From contig JBOGDF010000202.1 of assembly GCA_050701635.1 (NCBI GenBank), positions 1-10,275 on the forward strand: a stretch of 10,275 bases of DNA, written 5' to 3'. A program made the translations under genes and the position numbers. Shown here one piece after another: positions 1 through 5,461 of the stretch. This stretch comes from WHSM01 sp050701635 (GTDB lineage: Bacteria > Actinomycetota > Actinomycetes > Mycobacteriales > Micromonosporaceae). The first letter of the stretch is position 1; each line of letters opens with the position of its first letter. The notes beneath the pieces are model-generated. The model ran no database searches. It had not been told where the DNA came from and saw only the letters and a list, made by a program, of their open reading frames with translations.

Positions 1-174
1 GATCGAAGGGGCGGAGATCCCGACCCGGCGGGCCACTGCGCGCAGCGTCACCGCCCGCTCGTCACCACCCGCGTCGAGCAGCTCCGCCGCGGCGGCCAGG
101 ATCTCGGTGCGCAACAGCCGGCCCTCTCCGCGGCGGCTCCTCGGCCGGATGCGGGTGCGGCGGCCGGCTGCCAC
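1..174 (-). CDS. TetR-family transcriptional regulator, N-terminal part (cut by window edge)
   Basis: The minus frame with codons starting at 117, 114, 111 and so on reads LLRTEILAAAAELLDAGG, then VTLRAVARRVGISAPSI. This is the first helix and the helix-turn-helix of a TetR/AcrR DNA-binding domain, seen directly. The gene runs off the window at base 1, so the ligand-binding domain and the target are unknown. The in-frame GTG at 174-172 is the nearest usable start and would put about 20 basic residues (many Arg) before the domain, but no Shine-Dalgarno sequence precedes it. The better-looking start is the ATG at 329 in another frame, which opens a proline-rich stretch running into this one with a one-base phase difference. 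The gene may therefore be a single TetR protein with a proline-rich extension that is frameshifted here. The TetR identity is firm; the start is not. Confidence 0.75.
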   Translation of the reverse strand, partial: MAAGRRTRIRPRSRRGEGRLLRTEILAAAAELLDAGGDERAVTLRAVARRVGISAPSI

Positions 175-329
175 GGCTGGGCTCCGGTGGGCGGCCCGGC
201 GGGTTGCCAGGTGGGCGGTGGGCCGGCGGGTGGTGGGCTGGCGGGCGGCTGCCACGGCTGTCCGGATGTCGGGTTGGCCGGCGGGTTGGGCCGGCCCTCG
301 TACGGTGGCTGGCCGTCGTTCCACGTCAT
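48..329 (-). CDS. Proline-rich reading frame, probably the frameshifted N-terminus of the adjacent TetR gene
   Basis: From an ATG at 329 the frame begins MTWNDGQPPYEGRP and is rich in Pro, Gly, Trp and Gln for about 58 codons, with mostly G or C in third positions and an internal QPWQP repeat. After about base 150 the composition turns into Arg/Cys/Ser-rich text (GCCAPRSW), which is the shadow of the TetR frame, and it stops at 48. The first part therefore looks coding and the last part does not. Going from this frame to the TetR frame needs a single missing base somewhere in roughly 140-180. It could be a natural frameshift, a sequence error, or a separate small protein overlapping the TetR gene; the long overlap makes the last option least likely. 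Confidence 0.4.
   Translation of the reverse strand: MTWNDGQPPYEGRPNPPANPTSGQPWQPPASPPPAGPPPTWQPAGPPTGAQPWQPAAAPASGRGAAAERAGCCAPRSWPPRRSCSTRVVTSGR
165..260 (-). repeat. 15-bp direct repeat inside the proline-rich frame
   Basis: The 15-mer cggctgccacggctg occurs at 165-179 and 246-260. The copies are 81 bases apart, a multiple of three, and on the minus strand encode the two QPWQP units. The codon-length period supports the proline-rich frame being translated. Confidence 0.6.
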
Positions 330-335
330 GGCCAG

Positions 336-341
336 AATGTA
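336..341 (-). promoter_or_regulatory. Possible -10 box (TACATT) for a leaderless transcript of the proline-rich/TetR gene
   Basis: Reading the minus strand, TACATT matches the actinobacterial TANNNT -10 pattern, and six bases later comes the A of the ATG at 329. That is the spacing expected when transcription begins at the start codon. No Shine-Dalgarno sequence precedes this ATG, in keeping with a leaderless mRNA. No clear -35 box is visible. Confidence 0.35.
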
Positions 342-404
342 GCGGGTCGGCGCAGCCTTGTTCGGCTACGCCGCCCGCCAACCGGACCGGTTCGTCCGGC
401 ATGG

Positions 405-671
405 TCAACTTCGCCCGATCACCACATCGAGCAGCCATCGGGTACGGCACGGCATCCCGGTCCGGGCCCGCCGCCGCAACAGCGCCGCCCGGAGCGGTTC
501 GCATTCGCCACAGATCCGGCCGTCCGGCGTCGGGGAGTGCATCGCTATCAGGTTGTTGATCAGGCGTACCAGCGAAATCACGTCGCTCTGCAGCGCCGGG
601 TCGTCGCAGGCCGCGGCCCGGGCATCGATCTCGGCAAGTCGTTGTACGGCGGGAGTGGGCTCCGTCATCAC
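405..671 (-). CDS. Small cysteine-containing hypothetical protein, 88 aa
   Basis: The protein begins MMTEPTPAVQRLAEIDARA, continues as a predicted helix (residues 25-44, QSDVISLVRLINNLIAM), then has an H45...DG51..C54GEC57 segment and a later PC75RTRWLLDV. A CxxC pair followed by a PC[R/P]T motif resembles the short putative zinc-binding hypothetical proteins common in actinomycetes, but no function is recognised. The start is supported by GAAAGGA a few bases before two consecutive ATG codons (671 and 668); either could be used. It lies downstream, on the same strand, of the 783-1016 gene but is separated from it by a strong inverted repeat, so it probably has its own transcript or is attenuated. 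Metal binding is an inference from cysteine spacing only. Confidence 0.7.
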   Translation of the reverse strand: MMTEPTPAVQRLAEIDARAAACDDPALQSDVISLVRLINNLIAMHSPTPDGRICGECEPLRAALLRRRARTGMPCRTRWLLDVVIGRS

Positions 672-699
672 ACCGTCCTTTCAGGGGTCACAGATGGGA

Positions 700-747
700 G
701 GGGCGACGGCGCGCGGGCGTGCGCGGGCCGGCACGCGCCGTCGCCCC
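700..747 (-). terminator. Perfect 14-bp inverted repeat; terminator or leader hairpin
   Basis: Bases 700-713 (ggggcgacggcgcg) are the exact reverse complement of 734-747, with a 20-base loop. The loop and inner stem can also pair gcgtgc (717-722) with gcacgc (731-736), an alternative structure. It sits after the stop of the 783-1016 gene and about 20 bases before the Shine-Dalgarno of the 405-671 gene. No T-run follows it on the minus strand; actinomycete terminators often lack one. It could equally be a 5' leader structure of the downstream gene. Confidence 0.45.
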
Positions 748-771
748 GGCTCGAGGAAGAACACGGTCAGG

Positions 772-807
772 GGGTACGCCGATCAGGCCGGCGCGGACGG
801 CGTACCC
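772..807 (-). terminator. 9-bp inverted repeat across the stop codon of the 783-1016 gene
   Basis: gggtacgcc (772-780) is the reverse complement of ggcgtaccc (799-807), with an 18-base loop containing the TGA stop (785-783). With the stronger repeat at 700-747 it could form a tandem termination signal. There is no T-run. Confidence 0.3.
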
Positions 808-1016
808 GGATCGCGGGCACGACCGACCACGCCCGCGGTGACGGGCGTACGGAAGGGGCAGCGACCATGTGTCCCGCAGGCGGCGAGAGCGCCTTGCAGC
901 TGTCGGGGATCGCTGTACGGGTAGGCCCCGCGGCCATATGCCCACTGGATGCGGGCGACCGTCAGCCAGGCCAGAGTGTGCTCGGACGGGTCACTCGGCT
1001 GGTTGCCGAGCCCCAT
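783..1016 (-). CDS. Hypothetical protein, 77 aa
   Basis: I do not recognise this gene. From the ATG at 1016 it reads MGLGNQPSDPSEHTLAWLTV, continues with an amphipathic stretch (RIQWAYGRGAYPYSD), then LAACGTHGRCPF with two close cysteines, and ends DPGTPSAPA. Third codon positions are mostly G or C from 1016 on. The frame is open up to an ATG at 1091, but those 25 extra codons have weaker G/C in third position and a Thr/His/Pro-rich text, so I prefer 1016. Neither start has a good Shine-Dalgarno. A relatively AT-rich stretch at about 1120-1175 upstream could hold its promoter, though no convincing box pair is visible. Confidence 0.5.
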   Translation of the reverse strand: MGLGNQPSDPSEHTLAWLTVARIQWAYGRGAYPYSDPRQLQGALAACGTHGRCPFRTPVTAGVVGRARDPGTPSAPA

Positions 1017-1165
1017 ACCGGGCGGTGGTACGGGTGTCGCGTGTCGTGCGGTGGTGCTTGTGGTGCCGTGTAGCTGGTGCCCGGAAAGCATCGCTCACGC
1101 GGTGCACGGCGACAAGGTTTGGGCCGAAATTGATCGGCGCGGCATATCAGACTTACTACGTACCG

Positions 1166-1492
1166 TTAATGAGGCCCGGGAGTTTCGTCACTGTCCGGAT
1201 TGGACGGTGGGTCGTCGAGGCTCGGCGGCAGCGCGGTGATGCTCCAGGTGGCGACGGTGGCGTCGACCGCCATCTCGTACACACCGTCGAGCTCCTGCTG
1301 TGCCTGCCGGAGCAGGTCGAGCGTGGCCGCGGCGCCCGGCTGGTCGAGCTGGGGGTTGGTGGTGACCAGGCTGATCAGCTCGTCCAGGGCGCGCGCCTGG
1401 GCCTGGATCGCGCTGATGATCCCGAAGCCACTCTCGGAGACCGTACGGAGCAGGTTGATGGCCGCGGTTTCCGCGTCGGGCGTGTCGTTCAT
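1166..1492 (-). CDS. Helical hypothetical protein, 108 aa
   Basis: The product is not recognised. It begins MNDTPDAETAAINLLRTV and is almost wholly helical up to residue about 88: a first helix (8-47) with QAQARALDELISLV, a turn near NPQLDQPG, then a second helix LDLLRQAQQELDGVYEMAV. The last 20 residues are acidic and proline-rich (PPSLDDPPSNPDSDETPGPH). The two-helix shape and size recall WXG100-type proteins, but there is no W-x-G and no evidence of export, so this is only a resemblance. The start has GAGG about nine bases upstream. It is transcribed divergently from the TetR gene at 1617 and shares a roughly 124-bp intergenic region with it, so the same regulator could control it. Confidence 0.7.
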   Translation of the reverse strand: MNDTPDAETAAINLLRTVSESGFGIISAIQAQARALDELISLVTTNPQLDQPGAAATLDLLRQAQQELDGVYEMAVDATVATWSITALPPSLDDPPSNPDSDETPGPH

Positions 1493-1524
1493 GGGGTCAC
1501 CGCCTCAGGTGGCTGTAGAGCCGC

Positions 1525-1530
1525 AGCGTA
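1525..1530 (-). promoter_or_regulatory. Possible -10 box (TACGCT) for the 1166-1492 gene
   Basis: On the minus strand TACGCT fits TANNNT and would give a transcript start near 1518, leaving a leader of about 26 bases that includes the GAGG ribosome site. No good -35 box is seen. Confidence 0.25.
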
Positions 1531-1580
1531 CTCAAGCCGCGCCACTCGGTGTCCGCGCCACGCCTCGGGTCCTACAAGAA

Positions 1581-1610
1581 ACCGACCGGTCGGTCGGATT
1601 GTGTTACCGT
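1581..1610 (+). promoter_or_regulatory. TetR-type operator overlapping a leaderless promoter
   Basis: Bases 1581-1594 (accgaccggtcggt) are a perfect 14-bp palindrome of the kind bound by TetR/AcrR dimers, followed by one more ggtcgg half-like unit. TACCGT at 1605-1610 is a perfect TANNNT -10 box. A -35 box 17 bases upstream would be 1582-1587 (ccgacc), inside the palindrome. The A of the ATG at 1617 lies exactly seven bases after the -10 box and there is no Shine-Dalgarno, so the mRNA is probably leaderless. Binding of the repressor would block the -35 box, which suggests autoregulation of the gene it precedes. Confidence 0.65.
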
Positions 1611-1616
1611 GGCGGC

Positions 1617-2267
1617 ATGAGCTCCCCGGAACGGCTGGACGGCAGGCGGGTACGCGGCCGGCGTACCCGCGAGGCCGTGCTCACCGCCGCCGTGGCCCGC
1701 GCCTCCGTGGACGGCCTGGCCGGGCTGTCGTTGGGGCAGCTCGCCGGTGACCTCGGAGTGAGCAAGTCCGGCCTGTTCGCCCACTGGCCCGACAAAGAGC
1801 AGCTCCAGCTGGACGTCATCGAGCAGGCGCGCCGGCAGTGGGTCGAGCATGTCAGCCGCCCCGCGCTCGCCATCCCACGCGGCGCCCGCCGGGTGATCGC
1901 CGTGCACGAGGCACGGCTGGAGTTCTACGCGGCCGGCGTACTCCCCGGAATGTGTTTCTTCCACGCCGCTTACTCGGACTTCGACGATCGGCCCGGTGCG
2001 GTGAAGGCCCGGCTGGCCGAGGTGAAAGCCGAGTGGCTGGACTTCCTCCAGACCGTGGTGGAGCAGGCGGCCGAGACCGGTGAGCTGTCCGCCGCGGTCA
2101 ACGCCGAGCAGCTCGCCTTCGAGATCGAGGCGCTGGGCGAGGCGGTCGTCGCGCACGCCTGGATGAGCGGCTTCGCCGCGGCGTACGCCCATTCCCGGCG
2201 GGCGGTCCGCGAACGGGTCGCCGGCTACTGCACCGACCCTTCAATCCGGCAGGAGATCCTTTCGTGA
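1617..2267 (+). CDS. TetR/AcrR-family transcriptional regulator, 216 aa
   Basis: The N-terminal domain has TREAVLTAAVARASVDGLAG then the helix-turn-helix at about residues 37-58 (LSLGQLAGDLGVSKSGLFAH) and the usual WPDKEQL that follows. The C-terminal domain carries LPGMCFFHAAYSDFDDRPG at 109-127, the pattern of the TetR subgroup with a conserved PGGCF...E/DFDDRPG segment. It is full length for the family. The ATG at 1617 is chosen because the -10 box sits at leaderless spacing and the residues fit the usual start of the domain; the frame is open further upstream, but that part overlaps the operator and promoter. It overlaps the thioesterase gene by GTGA, so the two are co-translated. The likely role is repression of its own operon, released by an acyl-CoA or related ligand. 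The ligand is inferred from the partner gene only. Confidence 0.93.
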   Translation: MSSPERLDGRRVRGRRTREAVLTAAVARASVDGLAGLSLGQLAGDLGVSKSGLFAHWPDKEQLQLDVIEQARRQWVEHVSRPALAIPRGARRVIAVHEARLEFYAAGVLPGMCFFHAAYSDFDDRPGAVKARLAEVKAEWLDFLQTVVEQAAETGELSAAVNAEQLAFEIEALGEAVVAHAWMSGFAAAYAHSRRAVRERVAGYCTDPSIRQEILS

Positions 2268-2707
2268 CGACCAGCATCGACTACGGCATCGTGCGCGCGG
2301 TCCCGGTCTACTTCGACGACCTGGACGCGATGCGCATGGTGCACAACGCGCGGTACGCGGTGCTGCTGGAGCGCGCCATCGGCACGTACTGGACGGAGCT
2401 CGGCTGGGCGTACGACGAGGAGCGGTCGGCGTTCCCCGACGTACTGCTGCCGGTACGGGAGTTCACCATCACGTACCACGCGCCGATCCCCGCGGTGGCC
2501 GAGGTGGCGGTGCACTTCTGGATCGAGCGGATGGGGCGTACCAGCGTGGTGTACGGCTTCCGGATGCTCTCCGCGGACCACACCGTGACCCACGCCGAGG
2601 GCCGCCGGGCGCAGGTGCGGATCGACGCGACCACGATGCGACCGACGGAGATCAGCCCCGAGCTGCGCGCCGCCGCACAGCCGCTGCGCGTACCGCTCGC
2701 GTCCTGA
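2264..2707 (+). CDS. Hotdog-fold acyl-CoA thioesterase (4HBT/YbgC-like), 147 aa
   Basis: The signature VYFDDLDAMRMVHNARY (residues 15-31) matches the thioesterase motif Y-x-D/E-T/L-D-x-M-x-x-V-x-x-x-x-Y of the 4-hydroxybenzoyl-CoA thioesterase family. Asp21 is in the place of the catalytic Asp, and LLERA continues the central hot-dog helix. The later strand segments REFTITYHAPI and VHFWIERMGRTSVVYGF are also typical. The length fits a single hotdog domain, which in this family works as a tetramer in the cytosol, hydrolysing acyl-CoA or aryl-CoA thioesters. The GTG start overlaps the stop of the upstream TetR gene (GTGA), so translation is coupled and the pair forms one operon. The substrate cannot be read from the sequence. 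Confidence 0.9.
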   Translation: MTTSIDYGIVRAVPVYFDDLDAMRMVHNARYAVLLERAIGTYWTELGWAYDEERSAFPDVLLPVREFTITYHAPIPAVAEVAVHFWIERMGRTSVVYGFRMLSADHTVTHAEGRRAQVRIDATTMRPTEISPELRAAAQPLRVPLAS

Positions 2708-2734
2708 TCGGAGCGGGATGTCGGTGCCGACCGG

Positions 2735-2740
2735 TAGATT
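2735..2740 (+). promoter_or_regulatory. Possible -10 box (TAGATT) for the Uma2 gene
   Basis: TAGATT fits TANNNT and lies in the 99-bp gap between the thioesterase and Uma2 genes, giving a start near 2747 and a leader of about 60 bases. No clear -35 box is seen. Confidence 0.25.
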
Positions 2741-2806
2741 GCGGGGTAGGTCGGGCGCCAAGGTGGCGGCGTGCGGCCGGGATCGGTTTCCGACGGGAGG
2801 TGCGCG

Positions 2807-3400
2807 ATGTCAGAGGCGGCGGCGATCGACCAGGGGCCAGACGACGAGCGTGTCGCGCTGGGCGAGCTGATCCTGTTCCACGGCGGCGAGTGGACCGAGT
2901 CCGATTACGAAGCGCTGCCAGGAGGGGTGCGCGCAGAACTCCATGACGGGAGATTGATCTTGGTTCCCAGCGCGAGCGTGCCCCACATGCTGGCCAGCCG
3001 CGAGCTTTCCAACCGGTTCGTCGCTATCGTCGGCGACCGGCTGCGAGTGGTACAGGAAGTCGACGTACGGATGGCTGACGGCCGCCGCTACCGCACTCCG
3101 GATGTGGTGGTGTTACGCGAGCCCGCCCGCAGCCGCCCACTCGACCCGCGCAACGTCCAGCTCTCCTGCGAGATCGTGTCTCCCGGCGGCGGCGAGGAGC
3201 GCTCCGTCAAGATGACGGTGTACGCCGAAGCTGGCATCGAGTGGTATCTCATCGTCGAGGAGACCCCCGAGGGCTTCCTTGGTGAGCTCTACCGCCTCGA
3301 CGGCGACGCGTACCGCCTGGTCGCGGACGCGCCTGCCGGTGGCGTACTGGCCCTCCCCACCCCGTACGCCGCCCGCCTCAGCCTCGACGACCTCGCCTGA
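2807..3400 (+). CDS. Uma2 family (DUF820) PD-(D/E)XK-like endonuclease-fold protein, 197 aa
   Basis: The order of motifs is that of Uma2: an early ELHDGRLILV segment (Glu44), PDVVVLREP with Pro98-Asp99, then EIVSPGG with Glu122 and Ser-Pro, followed by KMTVYAEAGIEWYLIVEE with Lys135 and Tyr139. Asp99, Glu122 and the nearby Lys are the expected metal-binding residues of a restriction-endonuclease-like fold. The length is usual. Uma2 proteins are abundant in actinomycetes and cyanobacteria and are called putative restriction endonucleases, but their biological role is unknown. The ATG at 2807 is preceded by GGGAGG at good spacing; an in-frame GTG at 2771 lacks this and would only add 12 residues. 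The gene stands alone and converges on the 3413-3853 gene. Confidence 0.9.
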   Translation: MSEAAAIDQGPDDERVALGELILFHGGEWTESDYEALPGGVRAELHDGRLILVPSASVPHMLASRELSNRFVAIVGDRLRVVQEVDVRMADGRRYRTPDVVVLREPARSRPLDPRNVQLSCEIVSPGGGEERSVKMTVYAEAGIEWYLIVEETPEGFLGELYRLDGDAYRLVADAPAGGVLALPTPYAARLSLDDLA

Positions 3401-3412
3401 CGGCCGAGGTCG
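3388..3412. terminator. Hairpin between convergent genes
   Basis: cgacctcg (3388-3395) pairs with cgaggtcg (3405-3412) around a nine-base loop that contains the Uma2 stop. It lies between two converging stop codons 12 bases apart and could end transcription from both sides. There is no T-run. Confidence 0.4.
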
Positions 3413-3853
3413 CTAGCTCTGCGACTCCCACGTCGCCGCGAGCGTCTCCGCTTTCTCCAGGAACGCATCCAGCTCGGCGTCGGAGAAGTCGGACTCCATG
3501 GCCAGCTTCGCCGCCATGACCGTCTCCGTCTGGGCGACCGCTTCCGGGTCGGCCTGGGCGAGGTCATCGGCGTTGCTACGTACCGCGGCTCTGATCAGCG
3601 CCTCGCAGAGAGCCGGGTCGGCGTCGGAGGCATCGTCTCCCAGCTCAGACCGCAGGCTGGCGACCCACGTCACGATCTCCGACAGTGGTCGGTCCTGAAA
3701 GCGACTCTTGGCGGCGATCTGGAAGGCGGCGTCGATTCCGGTCCCGCCCGCCTCCTGCCAGCTCTTGCCGTCCATGGTCTGCTCGAACTGCTCCGCTGCG
3801 TCGATGTCCTCGCGGATCAAAGCGCGAAGGTACTTCAGTGCTTCACTCGTCAT
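3413..3853 (-). CDS. Helical protein of type A, 146 aa; possible immunity-like protein (paralogue of 4395-4841)
   Basis: The family is not one I can name. It is predicted all helical, acidic and soluble, with no membrane segment. It shares blocks with the protein at 4395-4841: RAL[IV]xxD[IV][DE]AAE near residue 10, SRF, then L[SR]EIVxWVAxxRSxL, DPxxxExLIRxxVR, and the C-terminal LDxFLxxAExLAAxWESQ. It is the last gene of the minus operon starting at 6741. The ATG at 3853 has AGGGA about nine bases upstream. It lies 58 bases past the end of homology of the damaged type B gene before it. Small multiplied soluble proteins after a candidate secreted effector are usually immunity proteins; that role is inferred from position only. 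Confidence 0.8.
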   Translation of the reverse strand: MTSEALKYLRALIREDIDAAEQFEQTMDGKSWQEAGGTGIDAAFQIAAKSRFQDRPLSEIVTWVASLRSELGDDASDADPALCEALIRAAVRSNADDLAQADPEAVAQTETVMAAKLAMESDFSDAELDAFLEKAETLAATWESQS

Positions 3854-3947
3854 GGTCGCTGTCCCTGCGCGAGGTCGACTGCGGCTGATGCCCGCTCGGT
3901 GAGACCCCAGGCTAAATTGCCTCGAGGCCGGCCTCGATCCGGTCCAG

Positions 3948-4307
3948 CTAGTCGAACCACCATTCGTCGTCGCCTACCTTCGTCGACGAGGCCAGTAGGC
4001 CACCGGCGATCACGAAGGTCAGCAGCACGGCCATGTCGGGATCGAACGCTTCGCCGGGCGAGCGCTTGTCAAGCAGGACCGTGAGATACGTGTTCACATC
4101 CTCCGGCCTGACCCCGGACCACTCGTCTGCGCTCTCGAACACCGAAGTGGCTTGCTGGATGTGCGCAGGGGATGGCTTTCCCTGGTACGAGTCGTGCAGC
4201 ACCGCCACGATGATGGCCGTTGCCAGCTCGACGCCCTTTCGACACGCATCATCGTCAGGGAACGCCTTCAACGCGGTGTAGAGCCTGTCCACATCGCGCT
4301 TGACCAC
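3948..4307 (-). CDS. Helical protein of type B, damaged copy (119-aa core; homology spans 3912-4357)
   Basis: The core reads VKRDVDRLYTALKAFPDDD, KGVELATAIIVAVL, PEDVNTYLTVLLD, LLTFVIAGGLLAS and DDEWWFD, and matches the gene at 7437-7880 block by block (VRRDTAALEESMRAFPEG, KGVEIAAAVILFVLL, EEIRTYIAALV, VVLSFLIAGNLLASC, DEKWWD). Two lesions are visible. Before the GTG at 4307 the frame continues as VRQTLNA, matching VRDTLYA of the intact copy, but has no start codon. A GTG at 4357 in the neighbouring frame reads VEIDDRVEP, matching KIDMEVEP, so one base is missing in the GGGG run at 4330-4333. At the other end, TAG at 3950-3948 interrupts, yet LDRIEAGLEAI continues to a second TAG at 3914-3912, matching LDRAEAAAEA. 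An internal start at 4307 might still give a core protein. Probably a decaying gene. Confidence 0.65.
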   Translation of the reverse strand: MVKRDVDRLYTALKAFPDDDACRKGVELATAIIVAVLHDSYQGKPSPAHIQQATSVFESADEWSGVRPEDVNTYLTVLLDKRSPGEAFDPDMAVLLTFVIAGGLLASSTKVGDDEWWFD

Positions 4308-4394
4308 GGCGTTCAGTGTCTGTCGGACCGGGGCTCGACTCGATCGTCAATCTCCACCGCGTTTTCTCCGCTTCGGTTGTGCGGCGGTGACGTC

Positions 4395-4841
4395 TCATCC
4401 CTGTGACTCCCACTTCGCGGCAAGCTTCTCCGCCTCGTCCAGGAACCCATCAAGTGCGGGCTCCGAGAGATTCTCCTGTTTGAGCATCCGATATGTCAGC
4501 ATCATCTGAAGTTGCGACCGGACTGAAGGTTCGAGCTGCTCTACCAGCTCGATTTCCCGTCTGACGACGGACCTGATCAGGCCCTCCGCCGCCTTCGGGT
4601 CGATCTCGTCTGCATCCTCGTTCAGTGCGCTTCTTGTCTCGGCAACCCAGTCGACGATCTCTCTGAGTGACGATCCCTTGAAGCGTCGACTGGTGAGGAT
4701 GAAGAACGCCGCTGCCACGAGTCTGTCCGAGAGCTCTTCAGGATTCTCCTGTGCCTTGCGGTCGATCTCAGCTTGGTGTCGCTCGGCTGCCTCGACATCG
4801 TCGAGGACGAGGGCCCGGAAAAACTCCCGCATCTCGCTCAT
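4395..4841 (-). CDS. Helical protein of type A, 148 aa; possible immunity-like protein
   Basis: It is a soluble, charged, all-helical protein: FFRALVLDDVEAAERHQAEI, then LVAAAFFILTSRRFKGSSL, REIVDWVAETRSALNEDADE, DPKAAEGLIRSVVRREIELV and the end DGFLDEAEKLAAKWESQG. It is clearly a paralogue of 3413-3853 (same WESQ ending), and in block order also resembles the type B genes. Its ATG overlaps the stop of the 207-aa gene upstream (ATGA), with AAAGGA a few bases before, so it is made together with that protein. Immediate coupling to a candidate effector fits an immunity role, but no named immunity family is recognised. GC is low for the window: bases 4441-4500 count 32 of 60, against 43 of 60 for 9001-9060 in the ATPase gene. 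Confidence 0.82.
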   Translation of the reverse strand: MSEMREFFRALVLDDVEAAERHQAEIDRKAQENPEELSDRLVAAAFFILTSRRFKGSSLREIVDWVAETRSALNEDADEIDPKAAEGLIRSVVRREIELVEQLEPSVRSQLQMMLTYRMLKQENLSEPALDGFLDEAEKLAAKWESQG

Positions 4842-5461
4842 CTGGGTCCATCCTTTCTCGGCTGTCGGTACTTTTTGATGGTCTTCACCAGCTTGTCGAC
4901 AGCCAGTGTTAGTGCGATTCCCGTTGCCACGGCAGCGGTTGTCAATGCGTCGATAGGGTAGGGGTCCTTGGTGGCAGGCTGAACGGAGGCAGGGGGTTGA
5001 GTTCCCGACGTAGTACCGCTTGGCCGCTGAGCGCCAAGCTGATTGTGGAACTTCATTAGCTTGCCTGCGCTTTCGGACGTATCTTTCGCCTTCTCAGCCA
5101 TCCGGCGGCCGCCTCGATTCCAGGTACTACTCCACTCCTCGGCGTCTTCGAGGAGCTCATTGCCTGACTTGATCGGCTCGACCAGGGGGCTGCCGGCGCC
5201 TGACCCGATGGCCTTGAGGTACGCGGCGATCGCGTCGTTGCCGGCGTGCAGCAGCTCCGCGGCGCGGCGGGTGTGATCGGCCGCGACGTCCCAGGCGGCG
5301 GTCGTGGCGGGTGGCTCTGGCGCGGTGGTGCCGTGCGTCAGGCGGGCTACGGCGGCGCTCGCCTCTTCGAGGTCGTGGCTGGCGCGGATCGTACGGCTTG
5401 CCGAGCCGGTGATGTCGCTGGCGGCCGAGGCGAGCTCGGCGGCTGCTTCTCCGATACTCAT
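4838..5461 (-). CDS. Two-part protein: 85-residue helical module plus C-terminal membrane segment, 207 aa (candidate type VII-like effector)
   Basis: Residues 1-85 align without gaps to the two 85-aa proteins just upstream: THGTT at 42-46 (TQGTS in both), Trp57 (Trp or Tyr), Tyr81 and Ile85. Residues 86-165 are a helical, charged then Pro/Ser/Thr-rich region (DAEEWSSTWNRGGRRMAEKA, then GTTSGTQPPASVQPA). Residues 169-189 (PIDALTTAAVATGIALTLAV) are a likely membrane helix, followed by the basic tail KTIKKYRQPRK. N-terminal modules of this kind, with ...AxNDxIxxYLxxIG, also precede deaminase-type toxins of actinomycetes, which suggests a delivery function. No known toxin domain is seen in the C-terminal part, so it could be a pore former, a membrane anchor or a secretion component. 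Start and stop overlap both neighbours by four bases. Confidence 0.8.
   Translation of the reverse strand: MSIGEAAAELASAASDITGSASRTIRASHDLEEASAAVARLTHGTTAPEPPATTAAWDVAADHTRRAAELLHAGNDAIAAYLKAIGSGAGSPLVEPIKSGNELLEDAEEWSSTWNRGGRRMAEKAKDTSESAGKLMKFHNQLGAQRPSGTTSGTQPPASVQPATKDPYPIDALTTAAVATGIALTLAVDKLVKTIKKYRQPRKDGPR

Noticed and set aside
688..945. Minus frame overlapping the 783-1016 gene
   Set aside because: Arg/Ser/Pro-rich shadow text, and it would run through the strong inverted repeat at 700-747.
204..1073. Long plus-strand open frame over the small left-hand genes
   Set aside because: Arg/Gly-rich text without helix or domain pattern; it lies antisense to several minus frames with ribosome sites and better codon usage.
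1572..2192. Minus-strand open frame opposite the TetR gene
   Set aside because: Antisense shadow; it also covers the operator and promoter of the TetR gene, whose protein has clear family motifs.
2225..2761. Minus frame opposite the thioesterase
   Set aside because: His/Arg-rich antisense text; the plus frame has the catalytic thioesterase motif.
4305..4357. Programmed frameshift as the explanation for the split type B gene
   Set aside because: No standard slippery heptamer or nearby stimulatory stem is evident, and a second lesion (TAG) at the other end favours decay.
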